From the NCBI RefSeq assembly GCF_030269925.1, contig NC_085117.1:3162001-3226000 (forward strand): 64,000 nt of DNA, written 5' to 3'. Below, piece by piece: positions 22,836-35,289 of this stretch (position 1 is the stretch's first letter; each line of letters begins with the position of its first letter). The notes beneath the pieces are model-generated. The model did no database searches, was not told the origin of the DNA, and saw nothing but the letters and a program-made list of their open reading frames with translations. The DNA is from Bombyx mori (lineage: Eukaryota; Arthropoda; Insecta; Lepidoptera; Bombycidae). The translations under genes and the position numbers were made by a program.

Positions 22836-23401
22836 TGGAGGGTAGAGGTAAGAAGCTTGAAAAAGTGTCCCACTTTCACCACTAAATAACAGTTCAAAAA
22901 TCCTCCAGAATGGCGCTAGCATAGGCACAGGGTATGATATGAATTGAGCAGTTGTTAACTAATTGAAGTATGCTGAGTTAGGAAATTTAATATATTTAAT
23001 GACTAGAGTAGTTAGTGACAGTGTAGGTAATAAAGACCTCACATGTTTACGTAGTCCAAACTAATTGCGTCATTAAAACCTTATAAACATTATAAATTTT
23101 CGCAATTATGATATTGTATTAAATATGTGTACAATAAAGAATAAAGAAAAAAAAATATTGCTGTGGTAAAACGTGGAGGCATCGATTGCATTTTCTTATC
23201 AGCTTTAAATAACATACTTTTTGTGATTTTGTAGTGCTTACAGTTCTTTCGTCTTTTTTTATTTCTCTATCTTGTTCTAATAACTTTCAGCGCCTTTTTT
23301 TAAATTTACCCGTTTACTACTGTAGCGCCACTCTTATTTAGCAGATTTTAACGGACATTTTTTCAGACACAGAGACGGTTCTCCTTACCTCTACCCTCTG
23401 A
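22836..23401. repeat. Inverted-repeat element, family M2 (long copy)
   Basis: Begins GGAGGGTAGAGGTAAGAAG and ends CTCCTTACCTCTACCCTC. Interior parts match 7893-8181 in inverse orientation. 566 bp, with no coding frame found. Confidence 0.6.
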
Positions 23402-23414
23402 AGTATGAAACCTA

Positions 23415-24235
23415 TTCAAATTCAAATTCAAAATCATTTATTTCAACTTTGATGTCAGTATAACACACTTGTCGAATGTCAAAATTTAGATAACAATGTT
23501 AACTCTACCACCGGTTCCAAAAAAAAGCCACAGTCCTGAGAAGAACCGGCGAAAAAAACTCAGCGGGCTTTTTTTTGTTTTTTCTCAAAAAAAAATATTT
23601 TTTTTTAAGTAAAAATATTTTCAATAAACGAAAAAACAAGTCAAAAAATACAATAAAAAAATAATATTAAAAAATTATAATAATGAAAAATGAAAAGGCC
23701 AGGAGCGAACGCCTCATTCCCACGTAGTGCCATCTAGTAAATAATCCTTAACCTTATAATATTCCTTGTTGCACAAACGTTCCTTGACAGTTTGCTTAAA
23801 TCTACGAACAAGTAGTAATTGAACGTTTTGTGGAATCTTGTTGAAAAGTTGTACACCCAGCCCCCTAAAAGAGTTGCTTATTTTCTTAATTCGAGCCGCC
23901 GGCAACGCAAGCCTATATTTGTTCCTAGTATTCACATTATGCAAATCGCAGACTCTGGGGAATTCTTCAATGTTTTTACGCACGAAGAATAAATTTTCAA
24001 AAATGTATTGGTGCGCTAAAGTTAGAATTTTGATTTCCTTAAAATTGTCCCTCAAGCATTCCCTCGGGTTCATATTATAAATAGCACGAATAGCCCTCTT
24101 CTGCAGGAGGACATCGGCAGCATTGCCCCATAGCAAAATGCCATAGGTCATAACACTATGAAAATAACTAAAATAAACCAGACGTGCCGTATCGTCATTA
24201 GTATACGTTCGTTTTTTTTTTACCGCAAACGCTGC
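23415..24235 (-). mobile_element. LINE 3' end with ORF2 C-terminus, family D (CR1/jockey-like)
   Basis: On the minus strand an open frame (about 24207 to 23714) reads MTYGILLWGNAADV, LQKRAIRAIYNMNPRECLRD and ends YYKVKDYLLDGTTWE. This is the region after the reverse-transcriptase core in CR1/jockey-like LINEs. The element ends in a short ATTCAA tandem tail (seen as TTCAAATTCAAATTC at 23414). 5'-truncated, otherwise fairly well kept. Confidence 0.8.
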
Positions 24236-24790
24236 CGAACTAACCCCCGTATCTTTAGTCGTTCACACGAGCTTCACTCGACTCGACTCAACCTCCAATG
24301 CGCGTTTTGGTATGCTTAGTCGTAAAAATAAACTCCACTCAAACGTCCTTGGAAAATTTTCCTAACCGGAGTGGAATAAACGAACTGTCAAGTCAAGGTA
24401 CGTCGCGACGTGATGCAATCAAAATCACACAAAAACGGCGAATAAAAATACAAAACTGGGTCTGAAATCTAAAATAATAATGAGTTAGAAAATAAATAAT
24501 ACACTTTCAAATTTACTGCACGCACACATATTTACGAATAACTCAGCAACCCTCCCTTTGTTCCAATGAAACTGAGAGTTTTACATCGTGTTTCCCAGGT
24601 GTAGTTGTGGCCTATGTAGTTGGCATTATATAGTAAGGAAACCCTACTAAAAAGGTATAAAACCGGCGCGCAGCTCCGTCACGCGCGCATTTGTCGGTTG
24701 ACATTCGTCGAGAGAACATCGTTCAGAGACTTTAAGTGTTAATTTAGGAAACACGAATTTTATAATAATGTTGAGGGTACAGTGCCTATA
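24236..24790. other. Unassigned DNA with a promoter-like patch
   Basis: A TATAAAA box (near 24655) precedes a GC-rich run (CCGGCGCGCAGCTCC), as in some LTR promoters, but no LTR borders were found. Confidence 0.25.
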
Positions 24791-24794
24791 AATA

Positions 24795-25315
24795 GCAACG
24801 CCTTTGCTCGAAACATTCATCCAGAAATATATGAAATCAGCGTCGGAACGGTACTTCGATAAGCCTATGCGTCATGATAATCGCCTTATCGTTGCCGCCG
24901 CTGACTACTCCCTGAATCCTGATCACGCAGGAGCCAGTCACCGTCGACGCCCTAGACACGTCCTTACGGATCCATCAGATCCAATAACCTTTGCACTAGA
25001 CGCCTTCAGCTCTAACACTAAGAGCAGGCTTAGGGACCCCGGTAACCGTACTCGTTGAACTCGACAAAGAGTTCGCCGTGCAACCTAACCCATGAATCAG
25101 CTCGCTGAGTTTCTCGCCGGATCTTCTCAGCGGGTCGCGATTCCGATCCGGTAGTAGATTCATTCGCGAAGCAGCTGCTCTTTAGCTGTTAGGTCTCCTT
25201 TGGAGGCGCTCGGGTAGCTGTTAGCAAATCCCACCCCTCCTGGCTGAGCCTTTGCTCGCCCACATGTCCTGGTGAAACTGGAAAGGCCTACGGGCCACCA
25301 GTAATTCTTCAATCA
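24795..25315 (+). mobile_element. LINE 3' end with ORF2 tail, family B (jockey-like)
   Basis: The open tail reads KSASERYFDKPMRHDNRLIV, AAADYSLNPDH and PRHVLTDPSDPITFALDAFS. The 3' UTR follows (GTTTCTCGCCGGATCTTCTC, CCTCCTGGCTGAGCC, GGGCCACCAGTAATTC). Parallel to family A in layout but distinct in sequence. Confidence 0.8.
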
Positions 25316-25439
25316 TTTCGATCGGCGGCGTTCGTGAGAGAAGGTAGCCGTGGACATGGTTTGCGTGAGTCATTGTTTTAGGTCTCTGTAGTGTGTCCTA
25401 ATCATTGTTATTTTTTCTAAATGGTTTTTCTTCTGAATC

Positions 25440-25860
25440 CTAAATTTTTTTTTTTTTTTTTTTTATTGCCTTTGTAGGCAGACGGGCATACGGCCCACCT
25501 GATGGTGAGTGGTTACCGTCGCCCATGGACTTCAGCAATGCCAGGGGCAGAGCCAAGCCGCTGCCTACCGCTTAATACTCTCCATAAGCCTCGTTTGAAG
25601 AAGGACATGTCATAGCGCTCAGGAAACACCGTGGAGGGGAGCTCATTCCATAGCCGGATGGTACGTGGCAAAAAAGATCTCTGGAAACGCACTGTGGATG
25701 ACCGCAGTGGCTCCAGGTAGTATGGATGAACTCTACTCCGGTGGCGGGCGGTGCGATGGTAAAAACGAGATGCTGGTATCATCTCGAACAATTCCTCAGA
25801 GCACTCCCCATGGAACATACGGTACAAAATACAGAGGGAACCGAAGTCCCTCCGCAGACC
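25440..25860 (-). mobile_element. LINE 3' end with ORF2 tail, family C (CR1-like)
   Basis: The minus-strand frame 25827-25513 reads ECSEELFEMIPASRFYHRTA, FQRSFLPRTIRLWNELPS and RQRLGSAPGIAEVHGRR, the typical end of this LINE group. A T-rich tract (the poly(A) tail) precedes it at 25447. Confidence 0.85.
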
Positions 25861-26019
25861 CAGAGGCTAAATATATTGTCTATCACTTTTTGTCGCTTCC
25901 TAAACCTATCTTATCTTTCTTTTATATTTATTATCTCTTATATTAATCTTATTTTTAGGACTTTTAATTACTATTGCCATTCTTATTATGTTTTAAAGTT
26001 ACCAGGCATTGAAACAGCT

Positions 26020-26165
26020 GCCTTTGAGCTGTTAGCTGTTACCTTTGAGGGGCAGTTGTTAGCAAAGTTTGCGGAGCTCTTGGTTGAAACCTCGGTCTCG
26101 CCCACCCATCCTGATGAAGATGGAAAGGAACGAGGATGGTGACCAGTAACTTCATCATCCCAAAA
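26020..26165 (+). mobile_element. LINE 3' end, family B, diverged
   Basis: Contains TTTGAGCTGTTAGCTGTTAC, CTCGCCCACCCATCCTGATG and GACCAGTAACTTCATCATCC. Short 3' UTR remnant. Confidence 0.5.
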
Positions 26166-26509
26166 AATGGACACATATCAATGCTCCCAACTTTTTTTTA
26201 GTCATAATCATTTTACAGACTCTACTTTTTTTGGTTTTGTGTAACCAAATCATAATATTAGACGAGACTCGTAATGTGCCTTATGTAAGGTTTATTATTA
26301 TTTATATTAATATTATTATATAAAGTCCTGTATATGTTAAGAATTATTATTAAATATGAGGTTTGTATTGCCAAACATTTAAATATTATTGTTTATTAGT
26401 TGCTCAATATTAATTGACTGCTTTTAAAATCACGTGACTAAGCCACGTGACCGGTCAAGAGGGGATAGCCGGCTGAGACATAGTTAAAAGAGAATGCAGG
26501 CGGTCAGAA

Positions 26510-26945
26510 GGGTGGCCACTTCGATAAAGCGGCACGACACGAGAACCCTCTCATCGTGGCCGCCGGTAACTACATTCCCGATCCTGCGGAAAGAATGGAA
26601 AACAGTCGACGTCGCCCCAAACACGTCATTTCGGATCCTCCCGATCCACTAACGGTGCTTTTAGGTACCTCAAGCACCGGTCACCGCACAGCACAGCCCT
26701 TCGTCGCAAGCGACGGGTTCGACGAGTAAATTAACCCTCAGACACAGCCCACGGAGTTTCTCGCCGGATCTTGTTAGTGGGTCGTGTTTCCGATCCGGTG
26801 GTAGATTCTGCGAAGCACGGCTCTTGCTAGGGCTCGTGTTAGCAACGTCGTCAGGTTTGAGCCCCGTGAGCTCACCTACTAGTTAAGGTTCCGCTGAAAT
26901 AGCCTCTCAAGGCTATCAGCTTAGGTAGGAAAAAAAATAAAAAAA
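26510..26945 (+). mobile_element. LINE 3' end, family A
   Basis: The coding tail (GGCCACTTCGATAAAGCGGC onward) and the full 3' UTR ending AGCCTCTCAAGGCTATCAGC then an A-rich tail. Confidence 0.85.
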
Positions 26946-28640
26946 AACAGAAGGGAGGAGTTGAATAAGACGCATCAATGTAAAATTGGTAGATTAAATC
27001 AGAGTGTAAATAAAGTTAATCTGTTTAATTTATATGTCTGACACCCAAAACTTAGTACGGATATTAGCAGTGATTAAAAGTGATGAAAAATTTAGCATCG
27101 AGCTCGGAGAGGAGGGAATCCGTTAACCGTCCGACAACTCTATGTTTTGTTTGACGTTTCTCAGCTGTCATTCATTTAGCTCATTTCATTATGTTCAACA
27201 AAATATCATTCTTATCAATCACATGTGTACAAAATAGGGGCGAGCATTGACGTGTTTCTAATGTAACAAACATAAAATATTTAAGCAAATCAAATATTTA
27301 TTTGACGTGTTATTTAATTTAAAATTTAAAAAACGCCGTGACGTAAGAAAGTGACCGATGAAGTGTTTTTGTGTACGTAATAATTTTTGTTGAAATTTGA
27401 CGTCAATCGCTCTTCAAAATAGGTAAGTTTTATTTATATTGCAAACAAAGTGCTCGTGTAAAAATTACTAAGAAATCACGTAGATTATTTTAAAACGATA
27501 ACGCGACTTTATTTACGGAAAATATTCAAAATGAAACGTTAGGAACATTTGTTCGAATGATTTCATGTTTCAAACTTTCTGGCCGTGGTATGCCATTTCT
27601 GTCTAACGCGACGGCTAGCTCGAAATACACGGAATCAAGTTTATGTTATAACCTTTGAAACGGCACACTTTTTCAGTTACACTATGTAGTTTTAGTTGAT
27701 TTTAAACTTTTTCGCGGAAAAGTACTAACTGGGACCTTGGAAATGGATATTTTAAGACTTCCCACAAAGCTCCCGGTCCTGTATTTACAATTGAAATCTA
27801 CACAAAAAAACTATAGAACTCTTTAACAACTAACAAAGAATTTTCCTTTGTCTGAACAAAAATTTATTGGTTTATCCAATGATAAACTAACTTAACCTAT
27901 TTTAAAAAATATCTCTTACAGTTCTTTGTTTCAAACAGACATCTCAAATAAATCATATTAAGCATGTAAATTTAACTGTAAATTAATCCACCAAAAGATA
28001 TAAATTTGTGTAATCAATTGTGGTGTATTATAGAATCCACTTAGCATGGTACCACCATCCAGGAGTACTGAGTGTACAAATTACAATTGGCAATTTACAC
28101 ATGACAAAGTATGATATATTCACTTGGTTATCATTCAATTAACAACATAATGTTGCTTTAGCTGAGAACAATGGTAATTGCAACATGACTCTACATAAGT
28201 AAATGTCACTGTGTATGTGTATGTATCTTCCCTATAAACTCTGAAATGACTACACCGATTTTAATGAAATTCTTAGGAAATCTTTAGATTGGCATAGTAG
28301 ATGATCACGTGCAATTTGGTAGCGATCGGATTATAGTAAAACCAATGATTGCCCAGTAAAGAGACCTGAAGTGACTATAATAAATAATAATGACACAATA
28401 ACGTTATCTTGCACGTGAAACGGTGAATCATTTCAGTTTCTATATACTGCACACTTCACTAGCTGTATTCAGATATGTATAAATGGGTAATCCAATAAGG
28501 TTGATGACTGTATGAAAACAAGACACTATCTTGTGTATTGCAAATGTTTTCTAGTCGCAAGAGCGGGAAAATTTCTGTACGATTCATATTTTAATCTCGT
28601 CTTTTTGTTTATTGTTTACGATGGCTGCACCAGGTGTTAA
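26946..28640. other. Gene-poor stretch with a candidate non-coding first exon
   Basis: At 27422/27423 a strong donor (ATAG then GTAAGTTT) follows sequence with a CRE-like palindrome TGACGTCA (27398-27405) and TGACGTAAG (near 27340). No coding exon could be linked. A Helitron-like fragment lies at about 28206-28330. Confidence 0.3.
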
Positions 28641-28745
28641 ATAGGGACTTCAGCCTATACATATTGGCAATCTTAATAGCACCATCCACCTAGAGACATG
28701 AGTCTTAGGTGCTTGAGGCACCTAAAAGCATTGTTAGTGGATTGA
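28640..28745. mobile_element. Degraded Bm1 and LINE A scraps
   Basis: ACCATCCACCTAGAGACATG resembles Bm1, and GGTGCTTGAGGCACCTAAAA resembles the family A LINE coding tail. Confidence 0.35.
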
Positions 28746-28949
28746 GATACTAATGAATGGTTATAGAGCTGCCACTAGTAATTTCTTAAATAGTTTATGT
28801 TGTCATGTCAATATATAAGAAGAATTTTTTAATAGACCATGTGACCAGAACTGTGGCTCTTTTTGGAATATTTGATGGAGCTAACATATTACGATGTTCC
28901 ATACATTTATTAAAATGAAATCATTTAATACAAAAAGGTGTGTGGTGTC

Positions 28950-29275
28950 GTGGGACACCGGATAGGAACGAAGTTCCTTATTATAAAAATATCGATTTTA
29001 AGTGCTATTCGAGGTATAAAGAAAATAATTATTCGGATATACATTTTTTATTATGATTTTTTTATTGATAAAAAAGAAAAACTATACAAAGTTATCAACT
29101 TTATTTTATTCACAATGATTTATAAAAAAATATGTAATAAAAATATGTTATTTTTTGTACATTATTACAAAGTTGTCATACCCTGTGTGAATTACTAATA
29201 AAAATCTTACGTTACGGACGTTTTTTCCCGGTTGGGGTACCCCTTCGCATCGTCCCATAAGGAACTTCGTTCTAA
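28950..29275. repeat. Element with GGAACGAAGTTCCTTA inverted ends
   Basis: AGGAACGAAGTTCCTTA (28964) is mirrored by TAAGGAACTTCGTTCT (29258-29273). The interior is very AT-rich. The right end carries TCCCGGTTGGGGTACCCC. Confidence 0.55.
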
Positions 29276-29604
29276 AAACTAAAAAAAGTATTCATTGATA
29301 AAACTAACTTTCATTTTAACAACTCTATTTAAAATAGCCACTCACATGATTCTAATTTAATACACATGTATTTATTTTAATGCCATTCTTAAAAGGATTT
29401 GTGAGATACAGACTACACATACAGGTAAGTCTCATATAACCCGGTAGATAATAAGTTGGGGAAAAAACTAGACTAGAAGCCAGTACAAATAGGAGAGTAA
29501 TTTTTCTGAACGAAACATCTCAACTATGCCTGTATGTATATTTTTACCTATTATATTATATATGTAAAAAATAAGCAGTATAAATTCGGTTTTTATTTTT
29601 ATTT

Positions 29605-29962
29605 ATATTTATTGCTTAGGTCAGGACGAGCTCACAGCCCACCTGGTGTTAAGTGGTTACTGGAGCTCATAGACATCCACAACGTAAATGCGCCACCCAC
29701 CTTGAGATATAAGTTCTAAGGGTCTCAGTATAGTTACAACGGCTGCCCCACCCTTCAAACCGAAACGCATTACTGCTTCACGGCAGAAAGGTGGTACCCA
29801 TCCGCGCGGACTCGCAAGATGTCCTACCACCAGTAATTACGCAAATTATAATTTTGCGGGTTTGATTTTTATTACACGACGTTATTCCTTCATCGTGGAA
29901 GTCAATTGTGAACCTTTGTCGAGTACGTATTTCATTAGAAAAATTGGTACACGCCTGCTGTT
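29605..29962 (-). mobile_element. Bm1 SINE, nearly full length, lacking the tRNA head
   Basis: From TTATTGCTTAGGTCAGGACG to ATTAGAAAAATTGGTACACG. Confidence 0.9.
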
Positions 29963-30065
29963 CACTTTTATCTCAATTGATTTAAATGGGAACATTTGTT
30001 ATAATGATTTTAAATGATCGAAAAAACACATGCTCAAATGATTTCTTATAAACTATTTTATTTTA

Positions 30066-30480
30066 CTAGAGGTCCCGTAGTAGTCGAAATTCGACTATAA
30101 ATAATTGGAATTGTAAGTTTGTACACATATGATTGTATTTTATACTTCTATAATCACAAATTTCGCCAAGACTACACTATAAAAAATATTAACAAAGACA
30201 AACAATATTTAATCTATTCTCAATTTGACAACAGACGTCAAGAACAAAAGTTTGACAATAAATAGTATGCATGCGTGTGTGCGTCAAATACATGGTATGT
30301 AGTGTGTGTAATGTTTTCTTTATTGATTTTATGTACCTCTTATGCATTATTTTAAAAAAATATTAGCATTGTGCACTTCTCTATATTCTCTATAAGTGTG
30401 GAAAATTTCATACTCCTCCGTCCGCGCAATTTTTGTAAAAAGGGATACAAAATTTTTTCTTGGTGTATTAATATATAGAT
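30066..30480. repeat. Dispersed repeat, family E (copy 1)
   Basis: CTAGAGGTCCCGTAGTAGTC to ATTAATATATAGAT. About 415 bp, closely matching 37508-37932. A third, truncated start (CTAGTGGACGCCCATTAGTC) lies at 59609. Confidence 0.75.
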
Positions 30481-31350
30481 TATCAAATACATAAGGAATA
30501 ATTCCAGTAACGTCACTGATTTCTTTAAGTGTCTATAAATATGGTGTATCCATCCACTCAATCACTATGTGACAGCTCGATTACTTTTCTTTTCATTCAT
30601 TTAGACATCAAGGTTAGTCTGTCGTGTGTGAGTGAAAATTTATTCAACTCAAAGAGACGAACATATACATTAATAGAATTTAGAATGCAAGAAAATGAGA
30701 TAGAATACTTCTGAATTAATTCTACTGTTCGTGAATAGGAGATGTGTATTTTAATACAGTTCGAAGGACCATCTTGAGAATCTAAAAGTCTAAAGTCTAG
30801 TGAATAATTGATGTTGCTATGCTTATGCCGCGATAATCATTAATATAGTTGAAAAATAAACATTTTCAATGACATTGACTAGAGATTTAAGACATTAATG
30901 GAATACGTTTTAATCTTTACAGCGGGCTAAGACTAATTAAAAAAAGATAAAGTAGTATTTAGAATTGTTGAGTGCTATCTAAATCCCACTGAATTGTTTC
31001 GAAACTTAATTAAAAAGATTACAAATTGTAGAACTCGATTGTGTTAGGGTTGTAACTCAGTTATTTTTTAATTTTTGATAAATAAAAAATAAATTTACAC
31101 TTTAATTTTTAAGAAATTACATAATTAGTCAGTAAATTTAGATTAATGAATGGGTGATCTGGAAATCAATGTAAATCAAAACATTTTTCAAATCAGGTTA
31201 ATCTAGAGGCGCGTTTAATTAGTTTATTTTTCAGAATGTGCGAATTTCCGTGATATCAGTTTCAGTGCGATTCAGTTTTACGTCCTACCGTCAAATTAGC
31301 AAATAATTTGGGTGGTAAGTAATTGAAATGATACCTACCAAGACGAGAAG
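30481..31350. other. AT-rich DNA, nothing recognised
   Basis: Short frames only; no repeat family recognised. Confidence 0.5.
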
Positions 31351-31354
31351 CTGG

Positions 31355-31606
31355 TGGCTTTTACTGGTGGTAGGACCTTTTGTGAGTCCGCACGGGTGGG
31401 TACCACCGCCCACCTATTTCTGCCGTGAAGAGTAATGCGTTTCGGTTTGAAGGGTGGGGCAGCCGTTGTAACTATACTGAGACCTTAGAACTATATCTCA
31501 AGGTGTGTGGCGCATTTACGTTGTAGATGTCTATGGGCTCCAGTAACCACTTAACACCAGGTGGACTGTGAGCTCGTCCACACATCTAAGAAATAAAAAA
31601 ATAAAA
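31355..31606 (+). mobile_element. Bm1 SINE, 5'-truncated
   Basis: From TTACTGGTGGTAGGACCTTT to GTGAGCTCGTCCACACATCT and an A-rich tail. Confidence 0.9.
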
Positions 31607-31744
31607 AAAAAAACTCGGATAAATAATCGTACTTATTCTTTATTAATGTGAAATCTTCTAAGGGAGTCGCTCAAATATTTACCATCTACCATACTCTGGA
31701 CTGTGTGTAACCAAACTCCCAAAACATGGCCCCTCGAAAATGGC

Positions 31745-32110
31745 TGACTTTAGATTCTGCGAAGCATTGCTCTTATTAGAAATGGTGTTAGCAAATTCTC
31801 TCAGGTTGAGCCCGTGAGCTCACCTATCAGTCCGGGCGTAGCTGGTATAGCCACCTAGGCTACCAGCAAATGTGCTGGATAGGATACATTCAGCGCCGCA
31901 TCGACCGGTTTTGAGTAGCAACCGCGTGGTAGAAGACCTGGTCGTCCTGTACACACTTGGCGACGCACCGTGGAGAGCTAGATGAGGACTGCCGGCCTTA
32001 CCTGGAGCGATGTTAAGGAGCAAGCACAAGACAGGCTCAAGTGGAGACAACTTGTGAGGGCCCTATGTACCAGCGGGGTACCCCAGGACCATAATCGCAA
32101 TGAAACATCG
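31745..32110 (+). mobile_element. LINE A 3' scrap followed by RTE-like ORF2 C-terminus
   Basis: 31745-31870 is a family A 3' UTR fragment (GATTCTGCGAAGCATTGCTC). 31880-32110 reads in frame MRTAGLTWSDVKEQAQDRLK then WRQLVRALCTSGVPQDHN, the usual last segment of RTE-like endonuclease-reverse transcriptases. Confidence 0.65.
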
Positions 32111-32404
32111 GTTTCTTAATAGGCCCTTCTTTGCCTATATCGTGTCTATCTACATATCTATATAACACGAAATTTTTCAAACTAATTTTCATCGACTTTA
32201 AGAAGTCGGATTAACTTGGAAATTAGCACACGAATCAAGGACCGATGGCGTTACAATAATTTTATCATTTTGACCTGATATCACGCGACAAGGAAATTGT
32301 TTTTATTTTATAATATCGGCCTACTATCGAAGCTTGTTTTTAATGATTTATTTTATTGGATCCTTGATATATGTATAGGATTTGTGAAAAAAAAAATCAA
32401 TTGC

Positions 32405-32485
32405 AGCAGGAAAGCTTTACTGCTTCGCCGCAGAAATAGGCAGGCAGGGTGGGGGTACCTACCCGTGCGTGCTCAGAATAAGCTT
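32405..32485 (-). mobile_element. Bm1 SINE internal fragment
   Basis: TTTACTGCTTCGCCGCAGAA then TACCTACCCGTGCGTGCTCA. Confidence 0.6.
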
Positions 32486-32519
32486 AGCCATTATTAATCC
32501 TCCTCGTTACGTTTCTATC

Positions 32520-32985
32520 CTCATTACTAAAGGACGTGACTCCGAACCGCTGCATCATATTCTCTCTTACGATTTCCCTCCATCTCCTGTGTGTGATCCT
32601 TGGCTTCGTGAATAATAATTGGCCAATGTTAATACTACCTGCAATTTTAACATCATTCTCCTGCCCTTCTCCCAGTCACCTGGGGTCGGCGCAACATGTT
32701 TTCTCTTTTCATACTCTTCTATTATATACCATTTCTTCGCTCAGTCCCCTCTTACACATATCATATTTCACGCAATCCATCCATTTCTTCTTAGGTCTAC
32801 CTCTTCCTCTATATCTTTCCACATTCATAGTTAACACTCTCTTACCAACCTCATTCTCATTTCGTCTCATCACATGTCCATACCATCTCAAAGACGCACT
32901 TCTCAGCTTCTCTGTCACAGGTGCCACTTTCAGACTTGTTCTAACTACCCGCAATTTTACCACAAAGGTTAATTATTGGGTATGA
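32520..32985 (-). mobile_element. Retroelement ORF2 C-terminal fragment (RTE-like)
   Basis: The minus-strand frame reads EKLRSASLRWYGHVMRRNEN, EVGKRVLTMNVERYRGRGRP and KKKWMDCVKYDM, a signature of LINE-encoded polyprotein tails. One boundary is open upstream, and nothing of the catalytic core remains. Confidence 0.75.
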
Positions 32986-33219
32986 AGACAAAACTAAAAA
33001 GTTAAGCGATTTAGTGCCGTTTTATATTTGGAAACGTTGCGCTTTAGTTTAGTTCGACGGCATAGTAATATGTATGCATGTGTATTTTTTTCGGCACCCG
33101 TTCGAATTTCTGGCCTCGAGCCAGTTAGCGACGTAAAGATGAAAATCATGATTTTCCATTGAAATATTCGTACTGAAATAACTGATGATGTAGTTTTGTC
33201 GACTTCAACGAATACGAAC

Positions 33220-33385
33220 GAGTTTCTCGCCGGTTCTTCTTAGTGGGTTGCGATTCCGATCCGGTGGTAGTTTTGGCGAAACTTCGCTCTTGCTAGGGCC
33301 GGTGTTAGCAAATTCTTTAAGGTTGAGCCCGTGACCTCACCTGCCCGTCTGCGCGTAGCGGGAATAGCCCTTTACCAGAGAGAAA
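33220..33385 (+). mobile_element. LINE 3' end, family A
   Basis: GAGTTTCTCGCCGGTTCTTC, GATTCCGATCCGGTGGTAG and AAGGTTGAGCCCGTGACCTC. Confidence 0.75.
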
Positions 33386-34060
33386 AAAACAAAAAAAAAA
33401 AACCATTAAATACAAAAAAGTACAATTGGCGATCTTATTATCGCTAAGAGCGATCGTTTCCAGAGAACCATCATTGAACAAGAATCATTTGAAAACAAAT
33501 TACACGCGGTGCACTAATATTTATAAATAGGGAAAAAAAACCAAGGTAATATAAATAAGGAAGGTGTTCGCGATTACATAATTAAATATCTGTAATTGGC
33601 TTCTTACCGCTGCCTATTGTCATCATAGGGGTGAGCACAAATGAGTATCAAAAAAGTATTCGTATCGCTAGCAAGAAAGAAAAAAAAGGTATAGGATTTA
33701 AACAGCGCCCCCTACCGTCCGTAAAAAGAATTAATTTCAGAAGCACGAATGAATTAACTTACTTTTGTTTCGCAATCGAATCGTCGCGTTCCTGAAACTC
33801 TAAACTTACACTCATAATCGAGATCACGCAAATCGTTTTGTGACACGTTAACGTAAATCTCGGAAGACTCGCTATCGAGTACTACCTTCTAATTATGATC
33901 CGTTTTCGTATCGAAGACTCGATACATTAACATAACGAATTCGATAGATTTTCGTGCTTGACGTATTGAACGTGAATATCGCTGCATATCATATCAATGC
34001 TGAATATCAGTATTGAATATAACTCGAAGTCTCAAAAGAGTTAGTCTAGAGCTGCGATTG
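33386..34060. other. Nothing recognised
   Basis: AT-rich DNA, then a moderately complex stretch without long frames. Confidence 0.45.
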
Positions 34061-34064
34061 GGCG

Positions 34065-34325
34065 GCACTACCTTTTTCTTCAGTCGAGCAGGGGACCGAA
34101 CCTCATCCGGGGTGTCCGCGCCTAGGGGACACGAGAGGTATGTGGGACTTGACGGTCTGCCGATGTTGGGAGCAGACCGCGCGCCCTAGGATGCTTTTAG
34201 GGCCCTACCCTCAACGACTCCCGTCTCCCGAAACGACTCCCCCTTATACTCCCTCACCCGACGTCTAGTCTCCGGGGTCAGACGGGTATTCGTCCCTATG
34301 CAGTATGATAGAAGGAAATGCTACT
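34065..34325. repeat. GC-rich patch, probable retroelement remnant
   Basis: Markedly GC-rich compared with its surroundings (GGGGTGTCCGCGCCTAGGGG). Similar in composition to 36640-36840, 48590-48815 and 49335-49495, but not aligned in detail. Confidence 0.3.
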
Positions 34326-34639
34326 TCAGATGAGGACAAGAAGAAGATTATTTGTCGGCGTTACGAACGCAGTTTTCTTATAGGCGGCTCGCCGTAAAAG
34401 TAGAATTAATTATCTCGACCACTGATTCAATGACAAACAAGGAAAGAATGACCCTGACTTGTTTTTTTGTTTTTGTAAACAGTTAAAGGTTAATGTCTTA
34501 TGAGTGCATTTACATGTAGTTGCTAAGTAACGAAAGTGGGCGATATAACGTTAAATTAAATGAAAGTCGTTGGTTTTTTGTTTCTTCGACCTAATCGTTA
34601 ATAGCCTATGGTGCTATTACAGCTACGCATAGACGGGTT

Positions 34640-34870
34640 GGTAAGCTAACGAGGCTAAATCTGGGGGGACTCGCGAACACTAGCCCTAGCAAGAGCAGAG
34701 CTTAGTCGAATCGAAAGGAGTTTAGCTGTAGATGGATGCGCCTTATTGGACCGCGATGGGATAATGCAAAGCCGCCATTACTGAGACAAATAAAAAAAGG
34801 TTGGTTGGATCCCCCGACTTCACTCTCGGTGCTTTTAAGTCTCTCAAGCACAGGTCACCACCCTCGTCGA
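34640..34870 (-). mobile_element. Rearranged LINE A fragments
   Basis: CACTAGCCCTAGCAAGAGCA (reverse) next to GGTGCTTTTAAGTCTCTCAA (forward): two pieces of family A in opposite orientation. Confidence 0.5.
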
Positions 34871-35013
34871 ACTTGTCGTCATCAAAGCTGTGTCTATGGA
34901 CTGGATCTGAATGAATCTATTTCTGAAATACTTTAAAAGACTGAAACGTACATTTTCAAAGAAATGAAGACAAAATTAGGCAATCCAGGCGTCTTAGTAA
35001 CGGTAAATCGACA

Positions 35014-35055
35014 TAATCACTTCAGTGCGCCGCATAGGCCACCAGTGACCTACAT
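35014..35055. repeat. Half copy of the 17116-17371 MITE
   Basis: ATCACTTCAGTGCGCCGCAT then CCACCAGTGACCTACATGG match the right terminal repeat. Confidence 0.55.
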
Positions 35056-35289
35056 GGAAATCAAAGGGTTAGCGATAATTTGTATCGTTTCTCTACACAA
35101 CTCCGTCTGAATGTCAGTTAATGACGCTGGATTTAATGTCAATCACGCGAGTTCACGTATACATGATAATGTCACGATAATGTCATGATAATATCATATT
35201 TGGGAACATATGCTAATTGATGAGGCAGTGTGGTCACGAAGAAAGAAACATTTGGACACTCTAAAAGTATGTTTCTCGTTAAAAGTTTG

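Noticed and set aside
32536..32985. Plus-strand frame of 149 codons
   Set aside because: Antisense to a recognisable LINE C-terminal coding fragment.
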